From: Mactra quadrangularis | Taxonomy: Eukaryota > Mollusca > Bivalvia > Venerida > Mactridae | Assembly: GCA_025267735.1 (NCBI GenBank) | Contig: CM046303.1 | Span: 38,763,380 to 38,827,379 of the forward strand | DNA length: 64,000 nt | Reading direction: 5' to 3' | Part shown: piece by piece, positions 48,001 through 59,519 of the stretch | Numbering within the stretch: the stretch's first letter is position 1 | Layout of the letters: every line of letters begins with the position of its first letter | Notes under the pieces: generated by a model | What the model was told of the DNA's origin: nothing | Seen by the model: the letters and a program-made list of their open reading frames with translations, nothing else | The model's database searches: none | Translations under genes and position numbers: made by a program

Positions 48001-48143
48001 TGTTTACGACGTCATGGTAACGTTATTAACAATAATGACGTCAAATAAAGTGTAGATCCGAATCGGAAATATCGTCAAGTTTACAACGGTACCAAAAATT
48101 ATATACAAATCTAAAAAAAGTCAGATGTACCATACCACCTTAA
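45064..48143. mobile_element. TTAA-flanked element with ~650 bp terminal inverted repeats
   Basis: The ends read TTAAGGTGGTATGGTACATC at 45064 and GATGTACCATACCACCTTAA at 48143. Inverted arms run 45064-45716 and 47490-48143 and align throughout with few differences. TTAA at both outer edges fits the target duplication of piggyBac or Kolobok elements. The arms contain CRE-like TGACGTCA sites. The 1.77 kb interior has no transposase frame; the frames in it are unrecognised. A partial third copy of the inner arm segment (TGACGTCAAAATGACG and ACCGATAACACTTGAACGCA) is at 46981-47050. Probably a non-autonomous fold-back-like element. Confidence 0.85.
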
Positions 48144-48335
48144 GATTACAATAAATAGGGATAACCTATTGATACTATTAAGACTTGCCACAAAGGTTCA
48201 CCTGTACTAATGGCTTTGTTCAATAAATTCATACTATTCAAATGAATATGAATACAGATATCTAGATGCAAACATCAAACTAAAACGCTTATATGATTCG
48301 CATGTTTTATCACTAGTGACCTTTCTTTCCATAAT

Positions 48336-51300
48336 TTGACATACACATGTATTTTTGTAAACAGTCCGGCATGAGAATTTTAAATGGGCGTTTTGATCAT
48401 GATAAACACGGTGCTTACACATTTGTTGGTAGTAACGGCTCGAGTTTAGTAGATTATGTCCTTACAACACCTAACTTATTGTCATGTGTTAATTCTTTTT
48501 ATGTAAATGATCCTAATATTTTAAGTGATCATTGTTTAGTCAATTTTTCATTTGTTTTTGATAAATTTGGCCAGCAAAATAACTCGTTGTTAAACGATCA
48601 TTGTGAATATGTAGAATGTAAATATGTTTGGGACAATTGTAAAAAAGATGTTTATATTGAACATTTATCGTCTGCTACTGTATTAGATAGCTTAAATTCA
48701 TTAAGTACTAATATTGATAATTCCCAATCTAGTGCAGACATTGATAATTGTATTGTTGAAATGTCAAGTATTTTAGATCAGGTAGCTTCTCCATTGTTTA
48801 AATATAATTTTAATAATTCCAAAACTCAAAAGAATGTTTCTTATAATGAAAATAAATGGTTTACTACTGAATGTTATGATAAAAAATGTTTATTTTATAA
48901 TATGTTAAATTTGTATAGAACTAATAAGACCACTGAAAATAGGGTAAATATGGTAAGAGCAAGGTCTCAATATAAGTCACTGATTCGTGCATGTAAACTT
49001 GAATATGATAGAGATCAAACAAAAAAAATCACTAATGCTAGATATAAAAATGCAAAATTATATTGGAACATGCTTAAGAAATGTGCTGGCATTAATAAGT
49101 CTAATATTCCACTATCAGTATTTGAACAATATTTTAAGTCTGTCAATAATCCTAGCAGTGCATTTTTTACACCTGATGATGACATTTTACATTTTATAGA
49201 CATGTATGAAAATAATGAGTTTGACGTTATGTTCCAAGAATTAAATGTATCTATATCTGTTAATGAAATAAAAAAGGCTATTAAGGAATTGAATACTAAT
49301 AAGAGTGGTGGTCCAGATTTATACTTAAATGAATTTTTTATACATGGTAAAGATGTTCTTGTACCTCATTTATTTAAATTATTTAATAAAATTTTTGATA
49401 TGGAATATTTTCCAGACAGCTGGTCAGAAGGGTATGTAATACCACTTCATAAAAAAGGGTCAATCAATGATGAAAATAATTATAGAGGTATCACACTTTT
49501 AAGTACATTGGGCAAGCTATTTTCAAGAATTTTAAACAATAGACTTGTTAATTGGGCTGAAAATTATTCTGTTTATATAGAAGCACAAGCTGGATTTAGA
49601 ACTAATATGGGTACAGTAGATAACGTTTTTGTTTTACACGGGTTAATTAGTCACATTTTAAATCAGGGGAAACAGCTGTATTGTGCTTTCATAGATTTTA
49701 CAAAAGCTTTTGATTATATCGTAAGGGAAAATCTTTGGACAAAACTTATAAAATTTGGTTTAAGGGGTAAAATCTTGAATATAGTGAAGTCAATGTATGA
49801 AAATATAAAATCTAGAGTTAAATATTGTAATCAATTAAGTGAAAATTATGATTGTTTTCTAGGTGTAAGACAAGGTGAATGTTTATCACCATTTTTATTT
49901 TCAATGTTTTTAAATGATATAGAAAATATTTATATTGAAAAAGGTTTACCAGGTATTAATTTAGACATGTTTAAAGTATTTTTAATCCTTTATGCTGACG
50001 ACATTGTTTTATTTGCTAATAGTAGTATTGAACTGCAATCTTGTTTAGATAGTTTATTTGCTTATTGTCAGCGTTGGAAGTTAGTTGTTAATACGGCCAA
50101 GACAAAAATCATGATTTTTAGAAAGGGTGGGAGAAACCCAAATAACCTCCAGTTTTTATATGATGGTAAAAATATTGAAATTGTGAATAAATTTAACTAT
50201 CTTGGTGTCGTTTTTTCTACGGGTGGTTCATTTTCAAATGCACAAGATACACTTTCCGGACAGGCACTCAAGGCAATTTTTAAACTCAATAAGTGTCTTT
50301 TTAGATTTACAGATATCTCTATTAAACACAGACTTGATTTATTTGACAAATTGATATCTCCCATTTTAAATTATGCTAGCGAAGTTTGGGGGTTCGTACA
50401 TGGGAATAGTATTGAAAGAGTACATTTACAATTTTGTAAAAATATTTTGGGGGTTAAGCGGAGTACGCAGAATGATTTTATATACGGAGAATTAGGTCGA
50501 GTCAATTTTAAATGTATGCGACATTATAATATAATTAAATATTGGGTTAAACTCTTACATACTAATGAAAATAAATTTAATAAGATAGTTTATCTAACCC
50601 TTAAAACAGATAGTGAAAAACACCCGACTAAGGTTAATTGGTGCACCTTATTGATCCAATTATTAGGAAATTTAGGTTTTTATGAAGTATGGCTTTTTCA
50701 AGAAGTAGGACATGTTAAATTATTTTTAAAAAATGTTAAAATAAGACTTAATGGTCTTTTTATTCAAGGATGGAATGGCAGAATACATGAGTCCAGTAGG
50801 GCCTCATTTTATAAACATATTGCTAATTTTAGTTTTCAATCATATTTAAATACTTGTCATATTACTAAATTTAGGTACATTTTAACAAGATTACGTGTTT
50901 CTTCCCATAGATTATATATTGAAAGTGGAAGATGGGCAAGGCCAAATCCTATACCTTTGTCTGATAGAAAATGTAATATTTGTAATGTTGTAGAAGATGA
51001 ATACCACTTTGTTTTAGAATGTAGCTTATTTAATGATCTTAGAAATATGTATATACAACGCTATTACAGAGTAAGACCTAGCATGTATAAATTAATAGAA
51101 CTTTTTAAATCTGAGAATCCAGTTACTATTAGAAAATTGAGTACTTATATTTACAAAGCATTTGAATATAGGTTATTGAATAATAATAGGTATTAGAATA
51201 TTACTAATTATACATAAATATATATACTTTATATGAATTAATTTAGTAATGTTTATATAATTTGTAAATGTTTATAGAACAACTTATTTATTGTATGTAT

Positions 51301-51430
51301 TTTGCTTTTTGTGCAACAATCTGATTTATATTTGATGTATATTGTGTTTATACATGTATGCTGTAATCTATGTATTGGCCGCAAGGGTCTAAGACCTTAG
51401 ATGCCAATCGGAGTGAAGAGATTGAGGCCA
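48336..51430 (+). mobile_element. 5'-truncated non-LTR retrotransposon (LINE)
   Basis: The element contains the long ORF below and a 3' untranslated stretch to about 51430, which includes GGCCGCAAGGGTCTAAGACC and ATGCCAAT, typical of invertebrate LINE tails. Most of the endonuclease and any ORF1 are missing at the 5' end, consistent with abortive reverse transcription. The upstream neighbour is the TTAA element ending at 48143. No clear poly-A or target duplication was found. Confidence 0.8.
48347..51196 (+). CDS. Reverse transcriptase polyprotein of a LINE (5' partial)
   Basis: A 949-codon open frame without internal stops. Residues 1-70 are the end of an apurinic-type endonuclease: SLVDYVL at 33-39 and SDH at 60-62. 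Residues about 350-640 are the reverse transcriptase: NNYRGITLLS near 388, EAQAGFR, FIDFTKAFD at 448-456 (first catalytic Asp), GVRQGECLSPFLF, and YADD at 549-552 (catalytic pair). A thumb/connector follows, then a C-terminal zinc knuckle C876-x2-C879-x7-H887-x4-C892. The layout suits the Jockey/CR1/L2-like group; I cannot assign the clade. The first ATG is not the natural start: coding similarity to related LINEs begins a few codons upstream and most of the endonuclease is absent. Intact reading with dead 5' end suggests a young insertion that cannot move by itself unless helped. Confidence 0.9.
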   Translation: MYFCKQSGMRILNGRFDHDKHGAYTFVGSNGSSLVDYVLTTPNLLSCVNSFYVNDPNILSDHCLVNFSFVFDKFGQQNNSLLNDHCEYVECKYVWDNCKKDVYIEHLSSATVLDSLNSLSTNIDNSQSSADIDNCIVEMSSILDQVASPLFKYNFNNSKTQKNVSYNENKWFTTECYDKKCLFYNMLNLYRTNKTTENRVNMVRARSQYKSLIRACKLEYDRDQTKKITNARYKNAKLYWNMLKKCAGINKSNIPLSVFEQYFKSVNNPSSAFFTPDDDILHFIDMYENNEFDVMFQELNVSISVNEIKKAIKELNTNKSGGPDLYLNEFFIHGKDVLVPHLFKLFNKIFDMEYFPDSWSEGYVIPLHKKGSINDENNYRGITLLSTLGKLFSRILNNRLVNWAENYSVYIEAQAGFRTNMGTVDNVFVLHGLISHILNQGKQLYCAFIDFTKAFDYIVRENLWTKLIKFGLRGKILNIVKSMYENIKSRVKYCNQLSENYDCFLGVRQGECLSPFLFSMFLNDIENIYIEKGLPGINLDMFKVFLILYADDIVLFANSSIELQSCLDSLFAYCQRWKLVVNTAKTKIMIFRKGGRNPNNLQFLYDGKNIEIVNKFNYLGVVFSTGGSFSNAQDTLSGQALKAIFKLNKCLFRFTDISIKHRLDLFDKLISPILNYASEVWGFVHGNSIERVHLQFCKNILGVKRSTQNDFIYGELGRVNFKCMRHYNIIKYWVKLLHTNENKFNKIVYLTLKTDSEKHPTKVNWCTLLIQLLGNLGFYEVWLFQEVGHVKLFLKNVKIRLNGLFIQGWNGRIHESSRASFYKHIANFSFQSYLNTCHITKFRYILTRLRVSSHRLYIESGRWARPNPIPLSDRKCNICNVVEDEYHFVLECSLFNDLRNMYIQRYYRVRPSMYKLIELFKSENPVTIRKLSTYIYKAFEYRLLNNNRY

Positions 51431-51949
51431 AAAATATTTTATGAAAGAAAGTTGGCCCGGGAAATTTAAGGAGTACCTAAAGTACATGATGTCTACAGAA
51501 GTTTTTTTGCGATTCTATGTAATGGGTGTTAAATGATTTGTATTTGAGCAGTCTGATTTCTATTTAAAAGGTATCACTCTTTTCAATCTATCTACCTCAG
51601 TTAAACGATCTTGATAACGTACGTATAATTTGGTATAATAATTTGAATGAGTAAAATTGCCTCATTAATTTCCATTAAATTAAAAATTGAAAATAGGTCT
51701 GTCGAATGTTGACCATATATCTAAAATGTCAGTATGCTTAGAAGACCAAGTTACAATATCCGGTAAAACAATTGACATGTATAACTTATTACTAAGCGGA
51801 TGAAAAACAAGATCACCTCAGCTAAAAATAGCACAAATCTTGTTAACTGTTTAGTGGTTCGAATATAGATCAATCTTGGTCAAAACTCGGTAGCACAGCA
51901 CAAATATGAAAAAAATCCTGTGAACACTCTAGTTGGCACATTTTTACAG
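51431..51949. other. No gene recognised
   Basis: AT-rich, unassigned sequence between the LINE tail and the next repeat. Confidence 0.4.
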
Positions 51950-52757
51950 GACCTGTCACAAAGTGACAGTGTGAGCTATTGTGATCGCCGTTTGTCCGCC
52001 GTCCGTCCGTCAGTCAACATTTGTTTGTGAACCCTCTAGTGGTCGCAATTTTGGCTCAATTGCCACCAAACTCTGTCAGGATGTTTGTCTAGGATGAGTT
52101 CGAACTTGGTTTACCTGGGGTCCAAACCTAGGTCACATAGTCCTAATAGGGAAAAACCTTGTGAACACTCAATTGCTCACATTCTGTACTCAATTGTCAT
52201 CAAACTTTGTTAGGATGTTTGTCAAGGTAATTGCTCGGATGAGTTCGAACTTGGGTCACCTGGGGTTACTAGGTAAAAACTTGGGTAAAAACCTAGGTCA
52301 CATAGCCCAAATATTGGAAAACCTTGTGAACACTCTAGATAGTGGTCACATTCTGTACTCAATTGACATCAAACTAGGTCAGGATGTTTGTCTAAGTAAT
52401 TAACATTACGCCAGCGAGTAGATTGCTCCTCCCACTGAGTCACGTGACCCATTATCTGATAACCTTGGACATCTTATCGATCAATCTTATAAGAAAAGTC
52501 AATGCTAAGCTTAGTTTTTACACTGAAAAAGTTAATTTTAATCTATGAATGCTAAAAAACCTTTGGTTATGATTATTTTACCATGTCATTTTGGACCATG
52601 CTTGCTCTGTCTGGTATTTCAGTATTTCACAGACTCTTAAAATAGAGTTTTAATTACCTAAAATAAAATTATTAGATTTGTTTTTAACTTAGACTGCAGA
52701 CAAATTTACACATCTCTTTCAGATCATTTTTACTGAATTGAATTAGTTATACACTGT

Positions 52758-52897
52758 AGTTCGTTTTTTCTCAGCTGTCAAAACAATACTTTCACGGTGA
52801 CTTCGTGCTCTTTGTCTAACTCTTACGATTTTGTGATAATGTGTATTCAATTAACGTGAAATTATTCAAACTTCTACAGTTGAGAAAAAAATGGACT
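52758..52897. mobile_element. Palindromic ~145 bp MITE, copy 2
   Basis: AGTTCGTTTTTTCTCAGCTG and TCAAAACA at the left is mirrored by ACAGTTGAGAAAAAAATGGACT at the right; inner TTTCACGGTGACTTCGTGCT and AACGTGAAATTATTCAA also pair. Flanks read TGT/ATA with TA nearby. Confidence 0.85.
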
Positions 52898-52967
52898 ATA
52901 CCTTAAAAATTCACAGTGTTCTAAACAGTGTTATTTAATGTATTTACTGAAATATCTCCTTATTCAT

Positions 52968-53108
52968 AGTTCATTTTTTTCTCAATTGTCAAAACATGAA
53001 CAATTTCACGGCGACTTAGTGTTCTTCCTCTGTTCTTGCACTAGTGATATTGTGTATTCAATTACCGTGGAATTATTTAAACTTCGACAGTTGAGAAAAA
53101 AACGTACT
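52968..53108. mobile_element. Palindromic ~145 bp MITE, copy 3
   Basis: Same ends and order as copy 2: AGTTCATTTTTTTCTCAATT, TTTCACGGCGACTTAGTG, TTACCGTGGAATTATTTAAAC, ACAGTTGAGAAAAAAACGTACT. It lies only 70 bases after copy 2. Confidence 0.85.
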
Positions 53109-54110
53109 ATACATGAACATTTTACACTAGCCAATTCAGTTCAAGATCATAATACCCGACTTAGTTCTGAATTTTAGTAAAAAAAGACACACAAAAAACA
53201 CCCCCAAAAACATTATCTTACAAATTTTTAATTCAACTCTGTGTTAATTTAAGTCAGTTCTGTTAATGATAACCCTAATTTGATCTATTATAGCCCCTAT
53301 CTTTTTATTATAATTGTCTTTTAAATGCCTTATGTTTAAGGAAGTAGACATTGTTGTCTTGCAAGGACATCTATTTATTCATTCATTTATTTAAGGGAAC
53401 CAGGATGGAAACAATAAATGATCGAAAAAAACTCTCCGTTCTATCATTAATAAATGAAAATACGTCCTAACAGAATGAATGTACTGTACTAATACTTCAC
53501 GTTTTTACAATTTTAAATCATTTGTGCAGTCTTCATGAAAAACTATACAAGTTGTTCATCTTTTACAATTGTCTAAGTTACGTTTCGGCTGTGGAAATGT
53601 TATCAAAATGATGTCACCTGTCAAATGATTCGGATATCGATTATCTGAATCACATAGACCACACTGACATCTTTTAACCATTTCTTTCTCGCCTATTTCT
53701 CACTTTAATCTGAATTTTTCCTCAGTTTTTGATTATACAAAATGTAGTCAGCTTGTCCAAGGAAAATGGCGACTAAAAACAATGGTATCACGTGACCAAA
53801 TGGAGTGCGCTGATAAGCTAACGATAAGCATCTTATCCTGTCAATCAAATTTCGGCGTAATGTTAATTGTTTGGATATGTTTGAGCATGGGTCACTTGGG
53901 GTTAAAAACTAAGTTACACTGTAAATCAAACTTCGTCAGGTTAGCGATTTAGGGTCATCATGGCCCTCTTGTTATTCGAATGCCATTGATGTTTGTCAAT
54001 GGAACTGCTCGAAATGAGTTCGAACACGGATCAGCTTGGGCGAAAAGCTAGGTCACAGTTCCTAACTAAAAAATATTTAACACTCTTGTGACTACTTTTT
54101 TAAATCTAAA

Positions 54111-54572
54111 TATCCTGAACATTGGTCTGATAGTTTGTTTTAATTTTACAATGAAAGATGCCTCTCTAGTACTGACCCAAAATGAAAACTTTACACCTGT
54201 TTTAAATATCCATATTTCAATATGCATTTTATATAGAAGTTTGATGTTAGCTTATTGTGAAAGCTAAATGTATCAGTAGTGTATCAGTGGAAGAATGATT
54301 TTGAACAACATACCAATAGCTTGGTTTCTTTCATTTTCAGAAAGGCGTGGCATTGCTAATTGTCAATATTTTTCCGTATTAAATGTTTTTTTTCAAATTT
54401 CTGGTAAAGACTGAATGAGTCTGTGTCACTAAAAAATGTGTAAGTGAGCCACGTGATGTTGTGCACGTGCAAAGTGTGAAAACAGTTAATCCGCTCCATA
54501 TCTTAAAATACTCAATACACATAGTATTCTGTTACATAACCTTGAAGTGTGTTGATAGCCTCATAATACTGT
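54111..54572. other. No gene recognised
   Basis: AT-rich, unassigned. Confidence 0.4.
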
Positions 54573-54721
54573 ATATTGTTCGTTTTTTCTAAACTGTCAA
54601 AACATGAATAATTTCACGGTGACTTCGTGCTCTTTGTCTAACACCCGTGATATTGAGATAGTGTGTAATCATTCACCGTGAAATTATTCAAACTTTGACA
54701 GTTTAGAAAAAACGAACAATA
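54573..54721. mobile_element. Palindromic ~145 bp MITE, copy 4 (best preserved)
   Basis: TATTGTTCGTTTTTTCTAAA at the left is an exact complement of the right end, and pairing continues through CTGTCAAA, AATTTCACGGTGA and their mirror TCACCGTGAAATTATTCAAA. The centre CTTCGTGCTCTTTGTCTAAC is also found in copy 2 but does not pair. With arms of over 45 bp it would fold into a near-complete hairpin. Confidence 0.9.
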
Positions 54722-55204
54722 ACTCTCTGAATGTAATTTTGCTTGTTGAAGAAAATATTTATGAATAACAAGTTTTCATTTTGGGTCAGTGTATACAATA
54801 ATAATTAATGGTCATCATAGCTCTCTCGTTTGATTGTTATATATGTATTACTGAATAGCATCTCCTTTGCGTTATTATTTCGTCCTGTCCTACGCGGAGA
54901 ACGAAAACATGTAATCTAATTGTTGTAGTTTAACAATTTGCCTGGCGGAGCAGCGAGAGGTCACGGCACGACAATGATACGATAATCGGCCATTCTGTTT
55001 CGTTGTTGTGTGTTCTACCTCTGTCTCATAATCATTTCTGTCCGTTTTCTTTTCAGTTTTGCTTTGAAAAGATGTAATGTTTGAAGTTTGAAGTTTGATA
55101 TATAAAACGTTTTATCAAGATTACATAACCTGTACATGGACTGCAAAAAAACAACAGTTAACTGATACTAGTGTAATAAGTATATTGTATCAATTCACAA
55201 AACA
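54722..55204. other. No gene recognised
   Basis: Unassigned. Contains a tandem TTTGAAGTTTGAAGTTTGA at 55080-55098. Confidence 0.4.
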
Positions 55205-56781
55205 CGTTGTCAACTTATATATATCAACGTTATATATTGCAAACCAAAGTGAAAGAAAAATAAAACCAAACGTAGAATGAGTTCGCAAATTGTTTGAGAT
55301 AGACTTCTGTAGAAGATTAGACGACCTTCAAGTTAAATTGTTTAAGCTAAAAACAATTTCGACCGATCATAAGCAAGTATGAATATACCGAGCCCTTTGG
55401 AAATAACTAGCAACATTATTTGGCTTAACCTAAGAGAACACACTAGTGATATATAATTATATTCAAGATTTTTTCATGTCTTATAAAAAATGTGACAGAT
55501 GGCTCAAAGGTGACTTACATGTATGTAAGGAAAAGTTGGTCGACAAATTAGCACCCAAGATGATATATACCAAGATACTCGTTGATGTAATAAGTATATG
55601 GAACTATGGAACTAATGTTTTTTATTGTAGTCACTTGATGCGGACCAAGAAATCCAAACTGACGTCCAAAAATGGCCACCAAATTTACTATGAAAGAAGT
55701 TTTGGAGGATTTGGGCATCTCTTGTTCTCACTATTCCATTTTATCTTTATTGAATAGTCTCCAAATGTTTGTATAAGATTGACTTTGAAAATAATAACCC
55801 ATTTTTTTACCCAAAAAATAGGATGATTTCACTAAAATGAAGGGGAATATATCGCTTATTTTGCTTGTTTTGCTGGCTCCACTTGTTTTCACAAATCATA
55901 GGGAATTTAATTTACTGTAATTTTTACTTATTTCAATGCTATATAGAAAAAAGAAACTTAATACTATTAGTTGAAACGTACTGTTATTGCTGAAATGTAA
56001 TGCATAGTACGAAAAAGTGGGAAGGGTAACTTCGTATGATATTTCTTTTCTATTTCTTCATTTTTACTGTTTTCTTGTACAAACTGCTCTCAAATAATTA
56101 GAAATAAAAATGTTAGTGGGTAACAATCTGATTTGATTTTTTTTGTAAATTGTTTGCCGTGAAAACCAAAATATCATGAAATCACGACATATTTTGCTGT
56201 TTAAGCGATTTATATGAGTTTGCAAGAGTTGGAATTTTTCAAGCCAATATGTATCATGTTATAAGTACTATTGTGGTGTGTAATGACTCAATTAAAGAAA
56301 ATCCGGGAATATAAGATATTTCATAAACGCATGGGCCATTCCAAAGGCAAAATGTACATACATGTATAAAACATTTTTCAAACAATTATTTCATGTTTAA
56401 AGCAATCGCCGCATAAATTTGAGCAAACTACTTAGAATTGTTTATAGCATACAAAGAATTGATAATTTTTATTCATTTTGTTTACACGTATCTATGAATC
56501 ATACTTTTAAACATTAAATTGTACACAATTCCAGGTAACCTATATCTTCTTTATGTCTATCAATTAATGCCACTAGGTAATTACATGTACAGTAGCATAA
56601 TACTTTTCTATGATGACATGACTTTAAACTAGTTATGAATGATGCCGCTATGTTAACACCAAACAATTCCTAATAGAATGCTGTAACTGATTTATATTAT
56701 ATTTAGAAAAGCTTAACTCAATGTATTTTGTGTAGATAACCTGTTGCTGAGTGACTCATTGGTTGTGTTTCGTATATTTTT
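55205..56781 (+). repeat. 1.58 kb direct repeat, copy A
   Basis: Matches 61592-63448 with only a handful of base differences, apart from a 278 bp insertion in that copy. The left boundary is at ACACGTTGTCAAC and the right at CGTATATTTTT. It precedes the right arm of the inverted duplication by ~270 bases, and copy B follows it directly. The open frame at 55446-55757 is present in both copies, but near-identity of the copies means this says nothing about selection. Ends are not TG...CA, and no LTR-element coding lies between, so LTRs are unlikely. Confidence 0.9.
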
Positions 56782-57051
56782 TATGTTATTATGTTTTAAT
56801 ACTATCATGTTGTGTTTGTCTTCTGTCTGTCGTGTGAAATGTACTTTATATTGTTAGATGCAGACACTTAGATGTATTAAAGTCATTTTTAGTCATACAC
56901 ATTATCATTTGATGAAGAAATCAAATATTTAGATTTGTTAATAATTTTATTTTGTAAAAAGAACTATTTTGTAGAATCTTAATTTATTAGATGTAGTTAT
57001 TCGTTTCAGATGTAGAAACTACATTATGTAATGAAGAAACTTAACTTTAAT
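56782..57051. other. Spacer between direct repeat A and right arm
   Basis: 270 bases, AT-rich, not repeated elsewhere in the window. Contains repeated TTAGATGTA and GATGTAGAAACTACAT. Confidence 0.6.
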
Positions 57052-57667
57052 GATATATGTAGAAACCGTTTAATTTGATTTGATATATTAAGTTCATTTT
57101 AAGGCGTACAAGCCGTGTTACATAATTAGTACGGGGGCCACAGCGGTCAACCGTGTACCTCTAGACTTTTTGCAAGCTATGCTAAATTGTTCCTTGGGGT
57201 CCACATGTATAGAATCCGCGTTGTTCTAAAAAATAAACTCTTGCGCACTAGCTGAAATGTCACAGTTTCCATGGCGATCCCATGTTTTTTTGTCGAAATT
57301 GTCGGTGTTTGTAACATCATTTATAGCTTGAACAAGCATTAAGCTAGAATAATATAATTAGTGCCAAATTAAAGCTGAGACCGTTACCTTTAGAAATATA
57401 TGTAAAACTCTTGGCTAAAATACAGTTTAATTCATAAAATTAACCGAAAAAATGCAGAAAAATATCTGTTTTTTAATTACATTCACATATTTTAATTTTC
57501 AAACCTTTTTTGGAGAAATAATACATTTATTTTGAAAAAATATCTGTTTTTTAATTACATTCACATATTTTAATTTTCAAACCTTTTTTGGAGAAATAAT
57601 ACATTTATTTTGTTACAGAATATTTTAGGAAGATCTTTCATATTCAATATCATTTTTATGACCGAGG

Positions 57668-58164
57668 TATAGTGCGTACAAATTGACCCCGACCCTACCT
57701 TTCACATTTGCATCTAATTATCATCTACATATACCCGGCGAAAATCAATACCACGCCTACTCTATACTTCGGCTTGTTACGTATTTAAGATAAAATAGGA
57801 CATGTATAGAGTATACACAGCCCGCATGTATAACAACTCACGATTTAAATGCATTCAAACGGGAACTCGTATTCTTACCTTTTTGATTACAATTAATAAT
57901 AAAATGGATGGGGGAATGGCGGTTGTGGGGCTAAAACCCACAACCTTTGAATTGGTAGCTAGCCTCATCGTATAATCATCTGGTCCGGCCTATGTGTAAT
58001 AGACACTCATTGTACGCTTTAACTTTAAAAGTACTTTAAAATTAATCCCTGTGTTATAATTACATTCAAGCCGATTGTTATCGAGCATTAATACGACATC
58101 CGTATTCAATATAATGAATATTCTTGCATTAAGGTCAGGTCGGGGTCAATTTGTACGCACTATA
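57668..58164. mobile_element. MITE with TATAGTGC termini (right arm)
   Basis: Mirror of 9738-10228, with matching inverted ends TATAGTGCGTACAAATTGAC. These ends match each other better here than in the left arm (GCGTAC in both), so this copy is nearer the original. Confidence 0.75.
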
Positions 58165-59027
58165 CTTTTTATGTATGTAAAAGCCATTTCCATTGCAACC
58201 GCTATTTTCAAGTAAGAACTACTATTTGGTGATTAAACTTAAAATTTTTGCTCAAATCTAACGATATGATTGCAATATTGATATTAAATGATATCTAAGA
58301 CTCGTGTCTATATTATTATTTCTGTTATCAATAAATTCAGTATCGATACCTTCATAAATACTTTTAAGAAATTTTAATCAAAGCGCTGAAAGCACTGATT
58401 TTTTTCGGTTTGACAGTATTAAAGTGGCTCACGTGTCAGAACGTGGTGGTCTGTTGTTTCGTTTTTGCTTTTACTTAAATACAATTAATTATGCAGGAAT
58501 ATGATTTTATAACTTAGATTTTACGCTGTACGTCATTACTTTTTAAGGAGATTATGTGCGGCAGCAGACTTATTTAACCAACTTTTCCGGCATGTTTTTT
58601 TTAACATTAATCGGTTTAACGTCTTATCCTTACATATTAAATGCATAGAACTGTCAAAACGTGATATTTTATTTACTCAATGACTGTTGAAGTATATTAT
58701 TTGTATTAATAATAGAGCGATCAAACTATATAACAATGTGTCGTAAAACCAAATCCAACTTATACGTAATATTTGTTTATTGGTTTACATTGGCCAACTC
58801 GTTTAGAAAGTTTTCCAATTCTAACAAGTGCATGCCTTCCCTCCATGAGGAGCTGGTAACTTTGCTACATATGGCAGATTGAAGGCAATAAGTCAATTTT
58901 TAACGAAGGTATGACCAGCCAAAACCAGGCTGAACCTTGAACCGCATGATTCGACAAACGAATAGAAATCACACAATCTATTAATTTATATACGTATTTA
59001 TACATGTCCAATATCTTAATAATCGTT

Positions 59028-59159
59028 TTATGCATCTATCCACTCCACGATTTTATCTAATATAACATCTGTAGATATATCTTTATCTTGTTCTTCGTCA
59101 GCATTAGCGTTATCAAGGGTATCGAACATCTGAGATTGAAGAACGTTACCTTCAAACAT
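59028..59159 (-). CDS. Short acidic 43-codon ORF, unknown (right arm)
   Basis: Same product as 8744-8875; the 132 bases look identical on reading both. See that entry for composition. Position is just outside the start of the LINE remnant, on the opposite strand. Confidence 0.3.
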   Translation of the reverse strand: MFEGNVLQSQMFDTLDNANADEEQDKDISTDVILDKIVEWIDA

Positions 59160-59519
59160 AAATGTTTAAGATACCAATTCGTCTGACCAAATTATTCTAA
59201 AACGTGATGTGTGTTAGGATCAGCATCGTGGACATTTTCAGAATGGCTACCAGGTTATCAAATCTCTTGATTTGCTGTACTAAACTCTTGTTACAAGGTG
59301 GTAACGCTCACATATCAACATTACGAAACGCATCAGCTGGTTTGTCTTAAACTTTGCTATTATACAATCGAGTAGTTATAATTATATGTGCTGTATGCAT
59401 GTAAGGCATACTTTGTACCTATACAGATTATCTATTTTTGATATTTTTGGTTGGATATTTTTCTACACGTTTTCTGATAGGTTTTGTTGTACCTCTACAC
59501 TAACATTGTAGTATAAATG

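Larger units (their letters stand above)
52404..53862. mobile_element. TTAA-flanked element inside the repeat
   Basis: CATTACGCC at the left and GGCGTAATG at the right form short inverted ends, flanked by TTAA at 52400-52403 and 53863-53866. A TCACGTGAC block near each end is also inverted-symmetrical. The repeat phrases AGGATGTTTGTC and GGGTCACTTGGGG resume across the gap, confirming insertion. 1,459 bp, no transposase; two palindromic MITE copies lie within it. piggyBac or Kolobok origin is possible. Confidence 0.75.
51950..54110 (+). repeat. Bivalve-type repeat, interrupted
   Basis: Begins CCTGTCACAAAGTGACAGTG and GAGCTATTGTGATCGCC, with CCGCCGTCCGTCCGTC; ends near 53973 with GGTCATCATGGCCCTCTTGT, followed by another partial unit to ~54110. 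Inside, AGGATGTTTGTC, GATGAGTTCGAACTTGG, CACCTGGGGT and CCTAGGTCACATAG recur as tandem units. The repeat is split at 52400 by the TTAA element. I recall this repeat type from bivalve genomes. Confidence 0.75.

Noticed and set aside
55446..55757. 103-codon frame also present at 62142-62423
   Set aside because: The two regions are near-identical direct repeats, so shared openness is not evidence of selection. No motif recognised.
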